The notes: generated from the letters alone by a model not told the origin. Shown: positions 18,102-27,103, counted from the stretch's first letter. The stretch is 49,086 nucleotides of DNA from Herbaspirillum frisingense GSF30 (GCF_000300975.2 NZ_AEEC02000039.1:1-49086); one strand, 5' to 3'. Program-made: numbers and translations.

Positions 18102-19127
18102 ATGACGCAAATGATGAAAGCGGCCGTCGTCCGCGAATTCGGCAAGCCCCTGTCCATCGAGGAAGTCCCCGTACCCACACCCGGCCCAGGTCAGATCCTG
18201 GTCAAGTTCGAGGCCAGCGGCGTCTGTCACACCGACCTGCACGCCGCCCATGGCGACTGGCCCGTCAAACCCACCCCACCCTTCATCCCCGGCCACGAAG
18301 GTACCGGCTATGTCGCTGCGCTGGGCGCTGGCGTCAAGCGCGTCAAGGAAGGTGACCGCGTCGGCGTGCCCTGGCTGCACACGGCCTGCGGCTGCTGCTC
18401 ACCCTGCCGCACCGGCTGGGAAACCCTGTGCGCCGAACAGCAGAACACCGGCTATTCCGTCAATGGCAGCTTCGCGCAATATGGCCTGGCCGATCCCAAC
18501 TTCGTCGGCCATCTGCCGGCCGGCCTGGAGTTCGGCCCGGCCGCACCCGTGCTGTGCGCGGGCGTGACCGTCTACAAGGGCTTGAAGGAAACCGAGGTGC
18601 GCCCCGGTGAATGGGTGGTGATCTCCGGCATCGGCGGCCTGGGCCACATGGCGGTGCAATACGCCAAGGCCATGGGCATGCACGTGGTCGCCGCCGACAT
18701 CCACGAAGACAAGCTGGCGCTGGCCAAGAAGCTGGGCGCGGACCTCACCGTCGATGGGCGCGACATCAATGCCGTGGCCGACGTCCAGCGCATCATCGGC
18801 GGCGCCCATGGTGCGCTGGTGACGGCGGTCTCGCCCAAGGCGATGGAACAGGCCTTCGGCTTCCTGCGCGCACGCGGCACCATGGCCCTGGTCGGTCTGC
18901 CGCCGGGCGACATCAGCCTGCCGGTGTTCAACACGGTCTTGAAGCGCATCACCGTGCGGGGCTCCATCGTCGGCACCCGCCAGGACCTGGAAGAGTCACT
19001 GGTCTTCGCCGCCGAAGGCAAGGTCGCGGCGCACTTCACCTGGGACAAGCTGGATAACATCAATGCCATCTTCGCCCGCATGGAAGAAGGCAAGATCGAT
19101 GGGCGCATCGTGCTGGACCTGAAGTAG
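18102..19127 (+). CDS. adhP: Zinc-dependent alcohol dehydrogenase (AdhP/AdhA type)
   Basis: 341 residues, medium-chain dehydrogenase family. Catalytic zinc ligands Cys42 (GVCHTDLHAAHGDW) and the GHEGTG motif near residue 65, structural zinc ligands Cys96/99/102/110, and the Rossmann motif GIGGLGHMAVQYAKAMG are present. Such tetrameric enzymes interconvert ethanol and other primary alcohols with aldehydes using NAD+. ATG 18102 follows GAGGAG and gives the usual length. An in-frame upstream ATG (18015) would add an unlikely 29-residue tail. Single-gene unit followed by a terminator. No obvious functional link to glp except use of small alcohols. Confidence 0.93.
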   Translation: MTQMMKAAVVREFGKPLSIEEVPVPTPGPGQILVKFEASGVCHTDLHAAHGDWPVKPTPPFIPGHEGTGYVAALGAGVKRVKEGDRVGVPWLHTACGCCSPCRTGWETLCAEQQNTGYSVNGSFAQYGLADPNFVGHLPAGLEFGPAAPVLCAGVTVYKGLKETEVRPGEWVVISGIGGLGHMAVQYAKAMGMHVVAADIHEDKLALAKKLGADLTVDGRDINAVADVQRIIGGAHGALVTAVSPKAMEQAFGFLRARGTMALVGLPPGDISLPVFNTVLKRITVRGSIVGTRQDLEESLVFAAEGKVAAHFTWDKLDNINAIFARMEEGKIDGRIVLDLK

Positions 19128-19146
19128 CCACATACGTGGCAGACAG

Positions 19147-19182
19147 GAAAATGGCGACACACATCAGTGCGTCGCCATTTTC
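19147..19182. terminator. Intrinsic terminator between adhP and higA
   Basis: GAAAATGGCGAC (19147-19158) pairs exactly with GTCGCCATTTTC (19171-19182), 12-nt loop. The arms carry A4/T4, so it can act on transcripts from both converging genes. Confidence 0.7.
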
Positions 19183-19199
19183 ATGGGCCCTTTCCAGAT

Positions 19200-19511
19200 T
19201 CAGGCGGAGGGTTCTTCCCTGGGCTGCCACTGCCGGATGCCGGCCAGTACATCCCGCATCTTTTCTCGTGCAATCTCGGTGTCATGCGCGACCTGTGCGC
19301 GCAGCCAATAACCGTCGGACAGGCCGAAGAAGCGCGCCAGCCGGAGGTCGGTATCGGCCGTGATCGAACGCTTGCCATTGACGATTTCGCTGATGCGCAA
19401 TTGGGAAACCCCGATCTCCTTGGCCAGGCGATACTGGGTGATGCCCATCGGCTTGAGGAACTCTTCGTTGAGCAACTCTCCCGGCGTCACGGGAGCAAGG
19501 TGGCGAGCCAT
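19200..19511 (-). CDS. higA: HigA-family antitoxin
   Basis: 103 residues. The family opening (APVTPGELLNEEFLKPMGIT) is followed by an XRE helix-turn-helix (QYRLAKEIGVSQLRISEIVNG). HigA neutralises HigB and represses its own promoter. RBS AGGAGAT lies in the 9-bp gap after higB; toxin-first order is typical of higBA. Converges on adhP across a terminator. Confidence 0.93.
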   Translation of the reverse strand: MARHLAPVTPGELLNEEFLKPMGITQYRLAKEIGVSQLRISEIVNGKRSITADTDLRLARFFGLSDGYWLRAQVAHDTEIAREKMRDVLAGIRQWQPREEPSA

Positions 19512-19520
19512 ATTGATCTC

Positions 19521-19802
19521 CTAGCTGTGGTAATCCACGATTTCGATCTCGAACGCAGCGCCATCCTTCCAAATAAAGCAGAGGCGCCACTGGTCGTTGA
19601 CCCGGATGCTGTATTGCCCTTTACGCTTTCCCTTGAGTAGCTCAAGGCGATTTTGCGGCGGGATTTTCAGATCGTCGAGACGCACGGCAATCTCGAGTTG
19701 ACGTAGTTTTCGTAAGGCCACACGTTCAATGTTGACGAAGCGCGCAACGCGCCGCGCGTCATGCAGGGACTCGGTGTCCGGACACTTGAATGAACCAATC
19801 AT
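19521..19802 (-). CDS. higB: HigB-family mRNA-interferase toxin
   Basis: 93 residues of the RelE/HigB fold. It starts MIGSFKCPDTESL and contains RVARFVNIERVALRKLRQLE and a C-terminal GQYSIRVNDQWRLCFIW-EIVDYH block that carries the catalytic surface of ribosome-dependent mRNA interferases. The family start corresponds to ATG 19802. An upstream TTG (19835) would put the start inside the promoter. There is no Shine-Dalgarno, and the predicted transcription start is at or next to the ATG, so the toxin mRNA may be leaderless. Confidence 0.92.
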   Translation of the reverse strand: MIGSFKCPDTESLHDARRVARFVNIERVALRKLRQLEIAVRLDDLKIPPQNRLELLKGKRKGQYSIRVNDQWRLCFIWKDGAAFEIEIVDYHS

Positions 19803-19806
19803 AGGA

Positions 19807-19835
19807 ATAGTAACGAAATACGTTAGTAACGTCAA
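19807..19835 (-). promoter_or_regulatory. higBA promoter with embedded palindrome
   Basis: Minus strand: -35 TTGACG (19830-19835), a 17-bp spacer and -10 TACTAT (19807-19812). The spacer holds the 13-bp palindrome ACGTTA-G-TAACGT (19820-19832) and an overlapping TAACG-N5-CGTTA (19811-19825), good HigA operator candidates. The -10 ends 4 nt before the higB ATG. Confidence 0.7.
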
Positions 19836-19884
19836 ACGATATTATTATTACCACTCCCTGCCTGTGTACCGCCTTGCCGCTATC

Positions 19885-21390
19885 CTACCAATACCCCAAC
19901 ACCTTCCACCACGCCGTCCCGACGGTCGCGAACACCAGTAGTTCCACCACCGCCATCACCAGCCCCACGCCCCACCACTTGCCCATGGAGACGTAGCCGC
20001 TACCGAAGATGATGGGCGAGGTGCCGGTGGCGTAGTGGGTCAGCGTCATCATGATGGCCGAGCCGGCGGTCATCATCAGCATGAAGGGCAGCACGTACTC
20101 CTGCGGCAGCAGTTGCGCTCCCACCATCAGGAAGGCCAGCAGCATGGCGCTGATGTGGGCGGTGGTACTGGCAAAGAAATAGTGCGACAGCACGAACACC
20201 AGCAGCAACACCGCCGCGACCGCGAACCAGCCCATGCCGCTGGCGACGATGGCCGCCTTCATGCCCTCCGAGAACCAGGCCACCACGCCGGTCTTGTTCA
20301 ACTGCTCGGCCAGCATCACCAGCGCACCGAACCAGACCAGGGTGTCCCAGGCACTCTTTTCGGAAAGCACATCATCCCAGTCGATGGTGCCGGTGATGAT
20401 CAGCACGAACAGGCCGACAAAGGCCACCACCGTCGGGTCCAGCGTGAAGGCCGCACCCAGCAGCATGGCCGGCACATTGGCCCACAGCAGCAGCAACAGG
20501 GCGAAGGTCCCCAGCATGACCTTTTCACTGGCACCCAGGCGGCCCATCTTGTCCAGCTCGCTGCGGGCGTAGTCCACCGCATTGGGCGTGGACTTCAGCT
20601 CCGGCGGCGAGACCAGGTAGATCACCATGGGCATGATCAGCAGGCACACCAGACCGGGCAGCAGCATGCACAGTGCCCAGGTGGTCCAGGACAGTTGCAG
20701 CGCCTGGCCGGTCGCCTTGGCGACGTAGTTGACCACCAGCGGATTGGGCGCCGTGGCGGTAAGGAACATGGCCGAGGTGATCGGATTGGCGTGATAGTTG
20801 ACCAGGGCCAGGTAGCTGCCGACCTTGTTCTGCGTGCCCTTGGCCGGGTCGGAGTCAAAGGCATTGGCGATCGACTTCATGATGGGGTGGACGATGCCGC
20901 CGCCACGCGCGGTATTGCTGGGGGTGAAGGGTGCCAGCACCAGTTCGCAGATGGCCAGCCCGTAGCCGATGCCGATGGTGCGCCGGCCCAGCAGGGCAAT
21001 GAACATCAGGCCCACGCGCCGTCCCAGCCCGGTCTTCTTCAGGCCGCGCGAGATCAGGATCGCTACCACGATGAGCCAGATCAGCGGATTGGAAAAGCTG
21101 GCCAGCGCATCCGCAATGGCGCCCTTGGAAGAGGTCGAGGTGACCTGCGAGAGCGAGACGATGACGATGGCCATCATCGCCATCACGCCGATGGGCATGA
21201 CCTTGAGAATGATGGCCACGATGGTGGTGAGGAAGATCGCCACCAGCGCCCAGGCCTTGGGCGCAAGACCCTGTGGGCAAGGCAGCAGCAACAGCAGGAT
21301 CAGCACGGCCGTGGTGATCAGGGCGGGGATCAGCCGGAACGGCACGGCCTCGTTGAAGTAGTTGAAAGTGGCTTTGAGTCTGGCAAACAT
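19885..21390 (-). CDS. DASS-family (SLC13-like) anion permease
   Basis: 501 residues and about a dozen membrane helices. The paired substrate/sodium motifs of divalent-anion:sodium symporters are visible: APFTPSNTARGGGIVHPIM (SNT) and FLTATAPNPLVVNYVA. Members move dicarboxylates or citrate/tartrate, by Na+ symport or antiport. It ends the minus-strand run of the putative 2-oxoadipate cluster, 128 bp after the aminotransferase gene. A C5/C6 dicarboxylate (2-oxoadipate, 2-hydroxyglutarate, glutarate) is thus a reasonable but unproven substrate. RBS CAGGGA precedes ATG 21390. Confidence 0.9.
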   Translation of the reverse strand: MFARLKATFNYFNEAVPFRLIPALITTAVLILLLLLPCPQGLAPKAWALVAIFLTTIVAIILKVMPIGVMAMMAIVIVSLSQVTSTSSKGAIADALASFSNPLIWLIVVAILISRGLKKTGLGRRVGLMFIALLGRRTIGIGYGLAICELVLAPFTPSNTARGGGIVHPIMKSIANAFDSDPAKGTQNKVGSYLALVNYHANPITSAMFLTATAPNPLVVNYVAKATGQALQLSWTTWALCMLLPGLVCLLIMPMVIYLVSPPELKSTPNAVDYARSELDKMGRLGASEKVMLGTFALLLLLWANVPAMLLGAAFTLDPTVVAFVGLFVLIITGTIDWDDVLSEKSAWDTLVWFGALVMLAEQLNKTGVVAWFSEGMKAAIVASGMGWFAVAAVLLLVFVLSHYFFASTTAHISAMLLAFLMVGAQLLPQEYVLPFMLMMTAGSAIMMTLTHYATGTSPIIFGSGYVSMGKWWGVGLVMAVVELLVFATVGTAWWKVLGYW

Positions 21391-21518
21391 CGCGTCATCC
21401 CTGGAGTGGAAAAGCAGGATGGCCGCGCGGCATCACCGTGGCGACCATCGTGGCGCCAGTATAGTCACGCGACCGCCCGGGCTGGTCCGCTCATTGCCGA
21501 TGAATTGATCTGTGCCAG

Positions 21519-22739
21519 CTAAGCAGCGGATTTCGCCGCCTTCCATTCCTGCTGCGCCTTCTTCAGTCGCGCCACGCCCTCCACGATGTCCTCGGGCTGG
21601 GCATTGGCGAACGACAATCGCCAGTGTCCGGCGTCCGCCGCGCTGGCGTAGAAGGCCGAGCCCGGCACATACATGACGTTGTGCCTGACCGCCTGCTGCA
21701 GCAGGGCCGTGGCATCGGTGCCATCCTTCCAGCTGGCCCAGATGAACATGCCGCCTTCCGGCGCGATCAGGTCCAGGCTGTCGCCGAACGCCTCTTTCAG
21801 CGAGGCCAGCATGATCCGGCAACGTTCGCGATAGGTGGCGATGATGGTGGGCAGATGCGCCTGCAGGCAACCGGCCTGCAGGTAATGGGCCGCGACCATC
21901 TGCATCCACGGCGCGGTGCACAGGTCGCCGGTCTGCTTGGCGATGACGGCGCGGCGCAGGATTTCCGCCGGGCCGCACATCCAGCCGATGCGCAGACCCG
22001 GTGCCACCGTCTTGGACAGGCTGGACAGATAGACCAGCCAGTCGCTGGCGCCGTCGATCTCCTGCGCCACCTGCAGCAGCGGCGGTTCTGCCTGGCCGGA
22101 GAAACGGAGTTCTCCGTAGGGATCGTCTTCCACCACGATGAACTGGTAGCGCACCGCCAGTGACAGCAGATGCCGCCGGCGCGCCAGCGGCAAGGTGGCA
22201 CCGGTGGGATTGGCGAAGGTCGGCACCAGATACAGCATCTTCGGCCGGGCGCCGGCCTGCAGCGCGGCTTCCAGGGCATCGGTGTCCATCCCCTGGGCGT
22301 CGCCGGGAATTTCCAGCAGGTCGGCATGCGCCAGTCGCAATGCCTGGATCGCGGCCGGATAGCAGGGACGTTCGATGGCCACGCAGTCACCTGCCTGCAG
22401 CAGGATGCGCAGCAGCAGTTCGAAACCCTGCTGGGATCCGGTGGTCACGATCAGCTCAACCGGATCGGCGCCGCCGATGCGCTCGCGGGTGAGCTGCTTC
22501 AGCGTCTGCGTCAACACCGCCGTGCCTTCGGTAGCACCATATTGCAGGCAGGCCGCAGCGGCACTATCGAGCAAGGTGGCAGCACTGCGCGAGAGTCCGG
22601 CGGCATCGAACAGGGACGGTGCGGGATAGCCACCGGCAAAGGAAATCATGCCGGGCTGCTGGGTGTACTTGAACAACTCGCGGATAGGCGAACCCTGCGG
22701 CGCCTCGAAGGCGGGATTGAAGCGGTAGGCGGCTGTCAT
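21519..22739 (-). CDS. PLP-dependent aminotransferase (class I/II, 2-aminoadipate type)
   Basis: 406 residues. The PLP-binding lysine sits in SSLSKTVAPGLRIGW, with the NPTG motif (PTFANPTGATLP) and DDPYGELRF also present. This is the MocR/LysN-like branch of fold-type I aminotransferases without a DNA-binding domain, which includes 2-aminoadipate:2-oxoglutarate aminotransferases. In this context it would convert L-2-aminoadipate to 2-oxoadipate. The frame is open upstream to 22877, but ATG 22739 matches the family start (MTAAYRFNPAF). Its Shine-Dalgarno is poor. The neighbouring ALDH7-type and DUF1338 genes supply the preceding and following steps. Confidence 0.85.
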   Translation of the reverse strand: MTAAYRFNPAFEAPQGSPIRELFKYTQQPGMISFAGGYPAPSLFDAAGLSRSAATLLDSAAAACLQYGATEGTAVLTQTLKQLTRERIGGADPVELIVTTGSQQGFELLLRILLQAGDCVAIERPCYPAAIQALRLAHADLLEIPGDAQGMDTDALEAALQAGARPKMLYLVPTFANPTGATLPLARRRHLLSLAVRYQFIVVEDDPYGELRFSGQAEPPLLQVAQEIDGASDWLVYLSSLSKTVAPGLRIGWMCGPAEILRRAVIAKQTGDLCTAPWMQMVAAHYLQAGCLQAHLPTIIATYRERCRIMLASLKEAFGDSLDLIAPEGGMFIWASWKDGTDATALLQQAVRHNVMYVPGSAFYASAADAGHWRLSFANAQPEDIVEGVARLKKAQQEWKAAKSAA

Positions 22740-22947
22740 GATGTGCGCAGCAAAATGTGAAGAAAAAAGGACGAGCGCGGCCAGCGCGGGATGTGCAGGA
22801 TGCGCGGGAAGCGCGGCGCCGCGTGGTTCTTCAGGAATATGAATAAAGCTTCTACGGTGGCTGCAGCTGCAGCCCAAGGAGAAAAGAGCAGCAAAGAAGA
22901 GAAAAGGCCAGCGGGGGCTCCAGGCGGAGCCCCGTCACGTCAGCCGA

Positions 22948-23994
22948 TCACTGCTCGATCATGCGGTTCCAGCGGTTGTTCCATTCGGAACGCTTTTCGT
23001 TGACCACATCCCAATCGACGGTATTGAGGTTCTTGGTCAGCACCTCGCTCTTGCCCAGCTTGGCTTGAGCAGCTTCCGACAGCGGCACGTTGCGGTTGAC
23101 CGGAATGGAATTGGCCAGCGCCATGCTCTTGGCCTGCACGGCCGGGGTCAGCAGGTATTCCAGCAGCTTCTGCGCCAGTTCCGGCTCGCTGTTGCCCTTG
23201 ATAGGGCAGGCGCCGGTCATCAGCAGCACGCCACCTTCCTTGGGTGTGGCGAATTCGGCGGGGATGCCCTTGTCCTTCAGGTTGGCAATGCCGGTCACGG
23301 TCAGCGGGAAGATCGCTGCTTCGTTGGTCTGCACCATCTCGGAAATCTTGGCCGAGCTGGACAGGTATTCGACCACGTTCGGGCCGACCGTGCTGCCCCA
23401 CTTCTTGAAGCCGGGGTCGACGTTCTTGTCGGTGCCGCCCACCAGACGGTTGAACATCATGAAGCCATACAGACCGAAGGTGCTGGCGGAGATGGACTGG
23501 AACACCACCTTCTGCTTGTACTTGGGATCGGCGAAGTCCATCCACGAGGTCGGTGCCGGCCAGCCCTTTTCGGCGAACAGCTTCTTGTTGTAGCCGATGC
23601 CCAGCACGCCCATCTCGATGGCCACGGCCTGGTCATTGGCCAGGCGTGCGAAGGGGTAGACATCCTTGAGCACGGCGGCGTCCTTGACCTTTTCGCACAG
23701 GCTCATGTTGATGGCACGGTACATGATGCCGTCGTCCAGGAAGGCCACGTGCATCTGCGGCTTGTCGCGCTGTGCCTGCATCTTGGCGATGATGTCCGAG
23801 GAAGTGCCGGGCACCACCACCACCTTGACGTTGTTGGCCTTCTCGAAGTCCGGGAAGATCGAGGCGGTGTAGTTCTTTTCCATCGTGCCGCCGTTCATGC
23901 CGACGTAAATGGTCTTGCTCTGCGCCTGCGCGCCGGAGGCGGCCATCAGGGTCGCGCCGATTGCACAGGTCACTGCCAGGGTCTTCATCTTCAT
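22948..23994 (-). CDS. PotD-like periplasmic binding protein (polyamine/amino-acid type), orphan
   Basis: 348 residues with a signal peptide (KTLAVTCAIGATLMAASGAQA) and the spermidine/putrescine-binding fold (FPDFEKANNVKVVVVPGTSS; VAIEMGVLGIGYNKKLF). RBS AAGGAG. No ABC permease or ATPase accompanies it in this cluster, so it must work with subunits elsewhere. Being between the ALDH and aminotransferase genes suggests a cationic or omega-amino acid ligand of lysine catabolism (lysine, 5-aminovalerate, pipecolate). That ligand is inference. Confidence 0.85.
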   Translation of the reverse strand: MKMKTLAVTCAIGATLMAASGAQAQSKTIYVGMNGGTMEKNYTASIFPDFEKANNVKVVVVPGTSSDIIAKMQAQRDKPQMHVAFLDDGIMYRAINMSLCEKVKDAAVLKDVYPFARLANDQAVAIEMGVLGIGYNKKLFAEKGWPAPTSWMDFADPKYKQKVVFQSISASTFGLYGFMMFNRLVGGTDKNVDPGFKKWGSTVGPNVVEYLSSSAKISEMVQTNEAAIFPLTVTGIANLKDKGIPAEFATPKEGGVLLMTGACPIKGNSEPELAQKLLEYLLTPAVQAKSMALANSIPVNRNVPLSEAAQAKLGKSEVLTKNLNTVDWDVVNEKRSEWNNRWNRMIEQ

Positions 23995-24087
23995 TACTGC
24001 ACTCCTTGCCGGTTTGCCGATGTGGGTCCCGCTTGCGCGGGTGTGGGTACGTGGGATGCCGCGCCGGTCCCTTGCCGGGCCGGCGTG

Positions 24088-24153
24088 GTTGCTGCTGTCG
24101 CTGCTGTCGCTATTGCTGCTGTTGACGCTGTTGCTGTTATTGCTGTTATCGCT
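24088..24153. repeat. Degenerate GCTGTT-type simple repeat
   Basis: The gap between the binding-protein and aldehyde dehydrogenase genes holds an imperfect tract of GCTG(T/C)T(G/A/C) words: two copies of GCTGCTGTC followed by alternating GCTGTTG/GCTGTTA units. No gene is visible here. It may be a slipped-strand relic affecting the spacing to the downstream RBS. Confidence 0.5.
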
Positions 24154-24196
24154 TCAGGCCCTGCGCGGGCCGCCGTGGAGGGCGGCCGCCGGTGAC

Positions 24197-25711
24197 TCAG
24201 TCGATATCGAACTTCACGCCCTGCGCCAGCGGCAGGGTCTTGCTGTAGTTGATGGTATTGGTGGCACGACGCATGTAGTTCTTCCAGGCGTCCGAGCCCG
24301 ATTCGCGGCCGCCGCCGGTTTCCTTCTCGCCACCGAAGGCGCCACCGATCTCGGCACCGCTGGTGCCGATGTTGACGTTGGCCAGGCCGCAGTCGCTACC
24401 GACCGCAGAGACGAACAGCTCGGCCTCGCGCATGTCGTTGGTGAAGATGGCCGAGGACAGGCCCTGCGGCACGGCGTTGTTGAGCGCGATGGCGTCGGCC
24501 AGCTCTTCGTACTTGACGATGTAGAGGATGGGCGCGAAGGTCTCGTGATGCATGATGGCGGTCTGGCCGGGCATGGCCACCACGGCCGGACGCACGTACC
24601 AGGATTGCTCGCCCATCACCGTCACGCGTTCGCCGCCGGTGACTTCGCCACCCTGGGCGCGCGCCTGCTGCAGCGCAGCCTGCATGGCATCGAAGGCGCC
24701 CTTGTCGATCAGCGGGCCGACCAGGGTGTCACCCTGCAGCGGGTCGCCGACCTTGACGCTGGCATAGATGCGCTTGATCTGCGCCACCACCTGGTCATGG
24801 ATGCTGCTGTGGACAAACAGGCGGCGCAGGCTGGTGCAACGCTGTCCGGCCGTGCCCACGGCGGAGAAAGTGATGGCGCGCAGCGCCAGGTTGAGGTCGG
24901 CCGAGGGCGCGACGATCATGGCATTGTTGCCGCCCAGTTCCAGCAGGCTGCGACCCAGGCGCTCGGCCACCACGGTGGCGACCTTGCGGCCCATGCGCAC
25001 GCTGCCGGTGGCGCTCACCAGCGGCACCAGCGCCGAACGCGACAGGCTCTCGCCCAGGTCGGCGCCGCCGATCAGCAAGGGGCACAGGCCGGCCGGGACC
25101 AGGTTGGGGCGCTGCGCCGAAAAGCGCGCGACCGCCTTTTCGAAGATGGCCTGTACCGCCAGCGCGGTGACGGGCGTCTTTTCTGACGGCTTCCACACCA
25201 CGGCATTGCCGGCGACCAGGGCCAGCGCGGCATTCCAGGCCCACACCGCGACCGGGAAGTTGAAGGCGGTGATCACGCCCACCACCCCCAGCGGATGCCA
25301 GGTTTCCATCATGCGGTGACCGGGACGCTCGGAGGCGATGGTCAGGCCATGCAGCTGGCGCGACAGGCCCACGGCGAAGTCGCAGATATCGATCATTTCC
25401 TGCACCTCGCCCAGTCCTTCGGAGAGGATCTTGCCCGCCTCCTGGGTCACCAGTGCGCCCAGTTCCTCGCGGTGCTCGCGCAGCACTTCACCCAGTACGC
25501 GCACCAGTTCGCCACGCACCGGGGCCGGTACTTCGCGCCAGGCCAGGAAGGCCTTGTGCGCGCCAGCGATGGCGGCCTCGGCGTCGGCTGGCGTCTGCGC
25601 CTTGAGTTGCGCGATGACCTCGCCATCACGCGGCGAACGGATCACCAGATCGTTGCCGGCATAGGCCGCGAGGTCAGCACCCAGAGTGGAGAAGATGCGT
25701 GGAGAAGACAT
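24197..25711 (-). CDS. amaB: ALDH7-type aldehyde dehydrogenase (2-aminoadipate semialdehyde dehydrogenase-like)
   Basis: 504 residues. The substrate/NAD region GVVGVITAFNFPVAVWAWN, catalytic cysteine in GTAGQRCTSLRRLFVH, and LLELGGNNA (general-base Glu) mark the ALDH7 (antiquitin/AmaB) family, which oxidises 2-aminoadipate 6-semialdehyde (or its cyclic form, piperideine-6-carboxylate) to 2-aminoadipate with NAD+. ATG 25711 follows AAGGGAA; the upstream extension has no RBS. The adjacent aminotransferase, DUF1338 and FAD-oxidase genes support a lysine/pipecolate role. The symbol is by analogy with Pseudomonas. Confidence 0.88.
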   Translation of the reverse strand: MSSPRIFSTLGADLAAYAGNDLVIRSPRDGEVIAQLKAQTPADAEAAIAGAHKAFLAWREVPAPVRGELVRVLGEVLREHREELGALVTQEAGKILSEGLGEVQEMIDICDFAVGLSRQLHGLTIASERPGHRMMETWHPLGVVGVITAFNFPVAVWAWNAALALVAGNAVVWKPSEKTPVTALAVQAIFEKAVARFSAQRPNLVPAGLCPLLIGGADLGESLSRSALVPLVSATGSVRMGRKVATVVAERLGRSLLELGGNNAMIVAPSADLNLALRAITFSAVGTAGQRCTSLRRLFVHSSIHDQVVAQIKRIYASVKVGDPLQGDTLVGPLIDKGAFDAMQAALQQARAQGGEVTGGERVTVMGEQSWYVRPAVVAMPGQTAIMHHETFAPILYIVKYEELADAIALNNAVPQGLSSAIFTNDMREAELFVSAVGSDCGLANVNIGTSGAEIGGAFGGEKETGGGRESGSDAWKNYMRRATNTINYSKTLPLAQGVKFDID

Positions 25712-26091
25712 GGAATTCCCTTGAAAAGTGGAGTGGGATGGGTCTGGAACGGTGGAGTATAAGGACAGCCAGGACAATTCTTAAAACCAAAAAATTTCAC
25801 GACATCATGAGTTTTTGGAATGCACCGTCGTGGCGCGCGATAATCCGCGAGGATGCGCGAGGATGGTGCGGCGCATCACGGGCATTTACGCCGAGAGCCT
25901 TTCTGATAGAGGGATAGCGCCCTGCCGACCAGAACCCGGCCAGCCCTGCCCGGGCGCCCTGCGCAACTTGGGCGCCCTCTCTCCCGGTCCAGGCCTGGCG
26001 ACCGTCGGCCATGAGTTTTAGTCAGCCTGGAGATCAAATGGCACGCAGCCATGCGCACCGAAGCAATGCAGGGCCGTACCGGCCTCAGGAC
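25712..26091. other. Intergenic region with a GC-rich hairpin
   Basis: 380 bp between the ALDH and LysR genes. I see no supported gene. GGGCGCCC occurs twice (25952-25959 and 25970-25977); being self-complementary, the two copies form an 8-bp stem with a 10-nt loop. There is no T-run, so it is not a classic terminator. The AT-rich stretch near 25770-25800 probably contains the ALDH promoter. Confidence 0.4.
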
Positions 26092-26976
26092 TCAACCGCC
26101 CTGGGCTTCGCCCAGCAGCCATTCGCGGAATTTCAGGATGGCGGCCTTGCCAGCGTTCTTCTCGGGATAGACGAGGTAATAGGATTGCGGACTCTTGACC
26201 GCGAAGGGGAAAGGCACATGCAACTGGCCCAGGCTGATCTCGGTCTCGACCATGAACTTGGGCATCAAGGCCACGCCCATGCCGGCGACAGCCGCCTGGA
26301 TGACCATCGCCAGTTGCTCGAAGCGCGGCCCTGACAAGGCATTGGGGCAGTCCACGCCGACATGGCGGAACCAGTCCTGCCATGCCTGCGGGCGGGTGGT
26401 GTGCTGCAGCAGGGTGACGTTGGCCAGGTCTTCGACCGCGTGGATGCGCTCGCTCAAGGCCTTGCTGCACACCGGCACCACCTCTTCGCCCATCAGCCGC
26501 ACCATCACCGTATCGGGCCAGTCGGGTTCGCCGAAGTGGATGGCGGCGTCCACCTGGCGCGTACTGAAATCGAAGGGCAAGACCTCGGTACTGAGGTTGA
26601 GCAGCACATCCGGATGGGCGGCGGAAAACTTGGCCAGGCGCGGGATCAGCCACTTCACGCCGAAGGTCGGCAGGATGGCCAGGTTCAGCACGCTGGCCAG
26701 GCTGTTGTAGGTCATCACCTGGAAGGTCGCCATCTCGATCTGCTTGAGGATGGTGGAGACCTGGGCCGCGTAGTCGCGCCCGGCCTCGGTGAGGATGAGT
26801 CGGCGATTGATGCGCTCGAAGAGCTTGACGTTGAGGTAGTCCTCCAGGATCGCCACCTGCCGGCTCACCGCCCCCTGCGTCATGTGCAATTCGTTGGCCG
26901 CCTTGGTAAACGACATGTGCCGCGCCGAGGTATCAAAGGCGATCAGACATGACGTTGACGGGATGAAACGGCGCAT
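26092..26976 (-). CDS. LysR-family regulator (GcvA-like)
   Basis: 294 residues. The N-terminal winged HTH (MSFTKAANELHMTQGAVSRQVAILE) and a C-terminal periplasmic-binding-like sensor domain are present. The opening RRFIPSTSCLIAFDTSARH is typical of the GcvA group. It lies inside the lysine/2-oxoadipate gene run, between the FAD oxidase and ALDH genes and on the same strand, so it is the most likely local regulator. The effector is unknown; an intermediate such as 2-aminoadipate or 2-hydroxyglutarate would be logical. ATG 26976 has only a weak GGAACC ahead of it. Confidence 0.88.
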   Translation of the reverse strand: MRRFIPSTSCLIAFDTSARHMSFTKAANELHMTQGAVSRQVAILEDYLNVKLFERINRRLILTEAGRDYAAQVSTILKQIEMATFQVMTYNSLASVLNLAILPTFGVKWLIPRLAKFSAAHPDVLLNLSTEVLPFDFSTRQVDAAIHFGEPDWPDTVMVRLMGEEVVPVCSKALSERIHAVEDLANVTLLQHTTRPQAWQDWFRHVGVDCPNALSGPRFEQLAMVIQAAVAGMGVALMPKFMVETEISLGQLHVPFPFAVKSPQSYYLVYPEKNAGKAAILKFREWLLGEAQGG

Positions 26977-27103
26977 GGGACGGGTTCCGCTGGGTAAATG
27001 ACCCCGCACTATAGCAAAAGCCGCCCTCTCCCCTCCAGCGTGACCGGCCCCGCTCATGCCGGTGGCAGCAGCGCTGGCTGCAGCGCCGCCGGGCGGGACG
27101 GAC

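Noticed and set aside
19803..19835. Upstream start for higB adding 11 residues
   Set aside because: It begins within the -35 element and the family start is the internal ATG 19802.
20035..21522. 495-codon frame antisense to the DASS permease
   Set aside because: Extremely His/Gln/Gly-rich translation, no RBS, fully explained by the permease on the other strand.
25797..26058. Short open frames in the ALDH-LysR gap
   Set aside because: No RBS, Arg/Ala-rich shadow-like translations on both strands.
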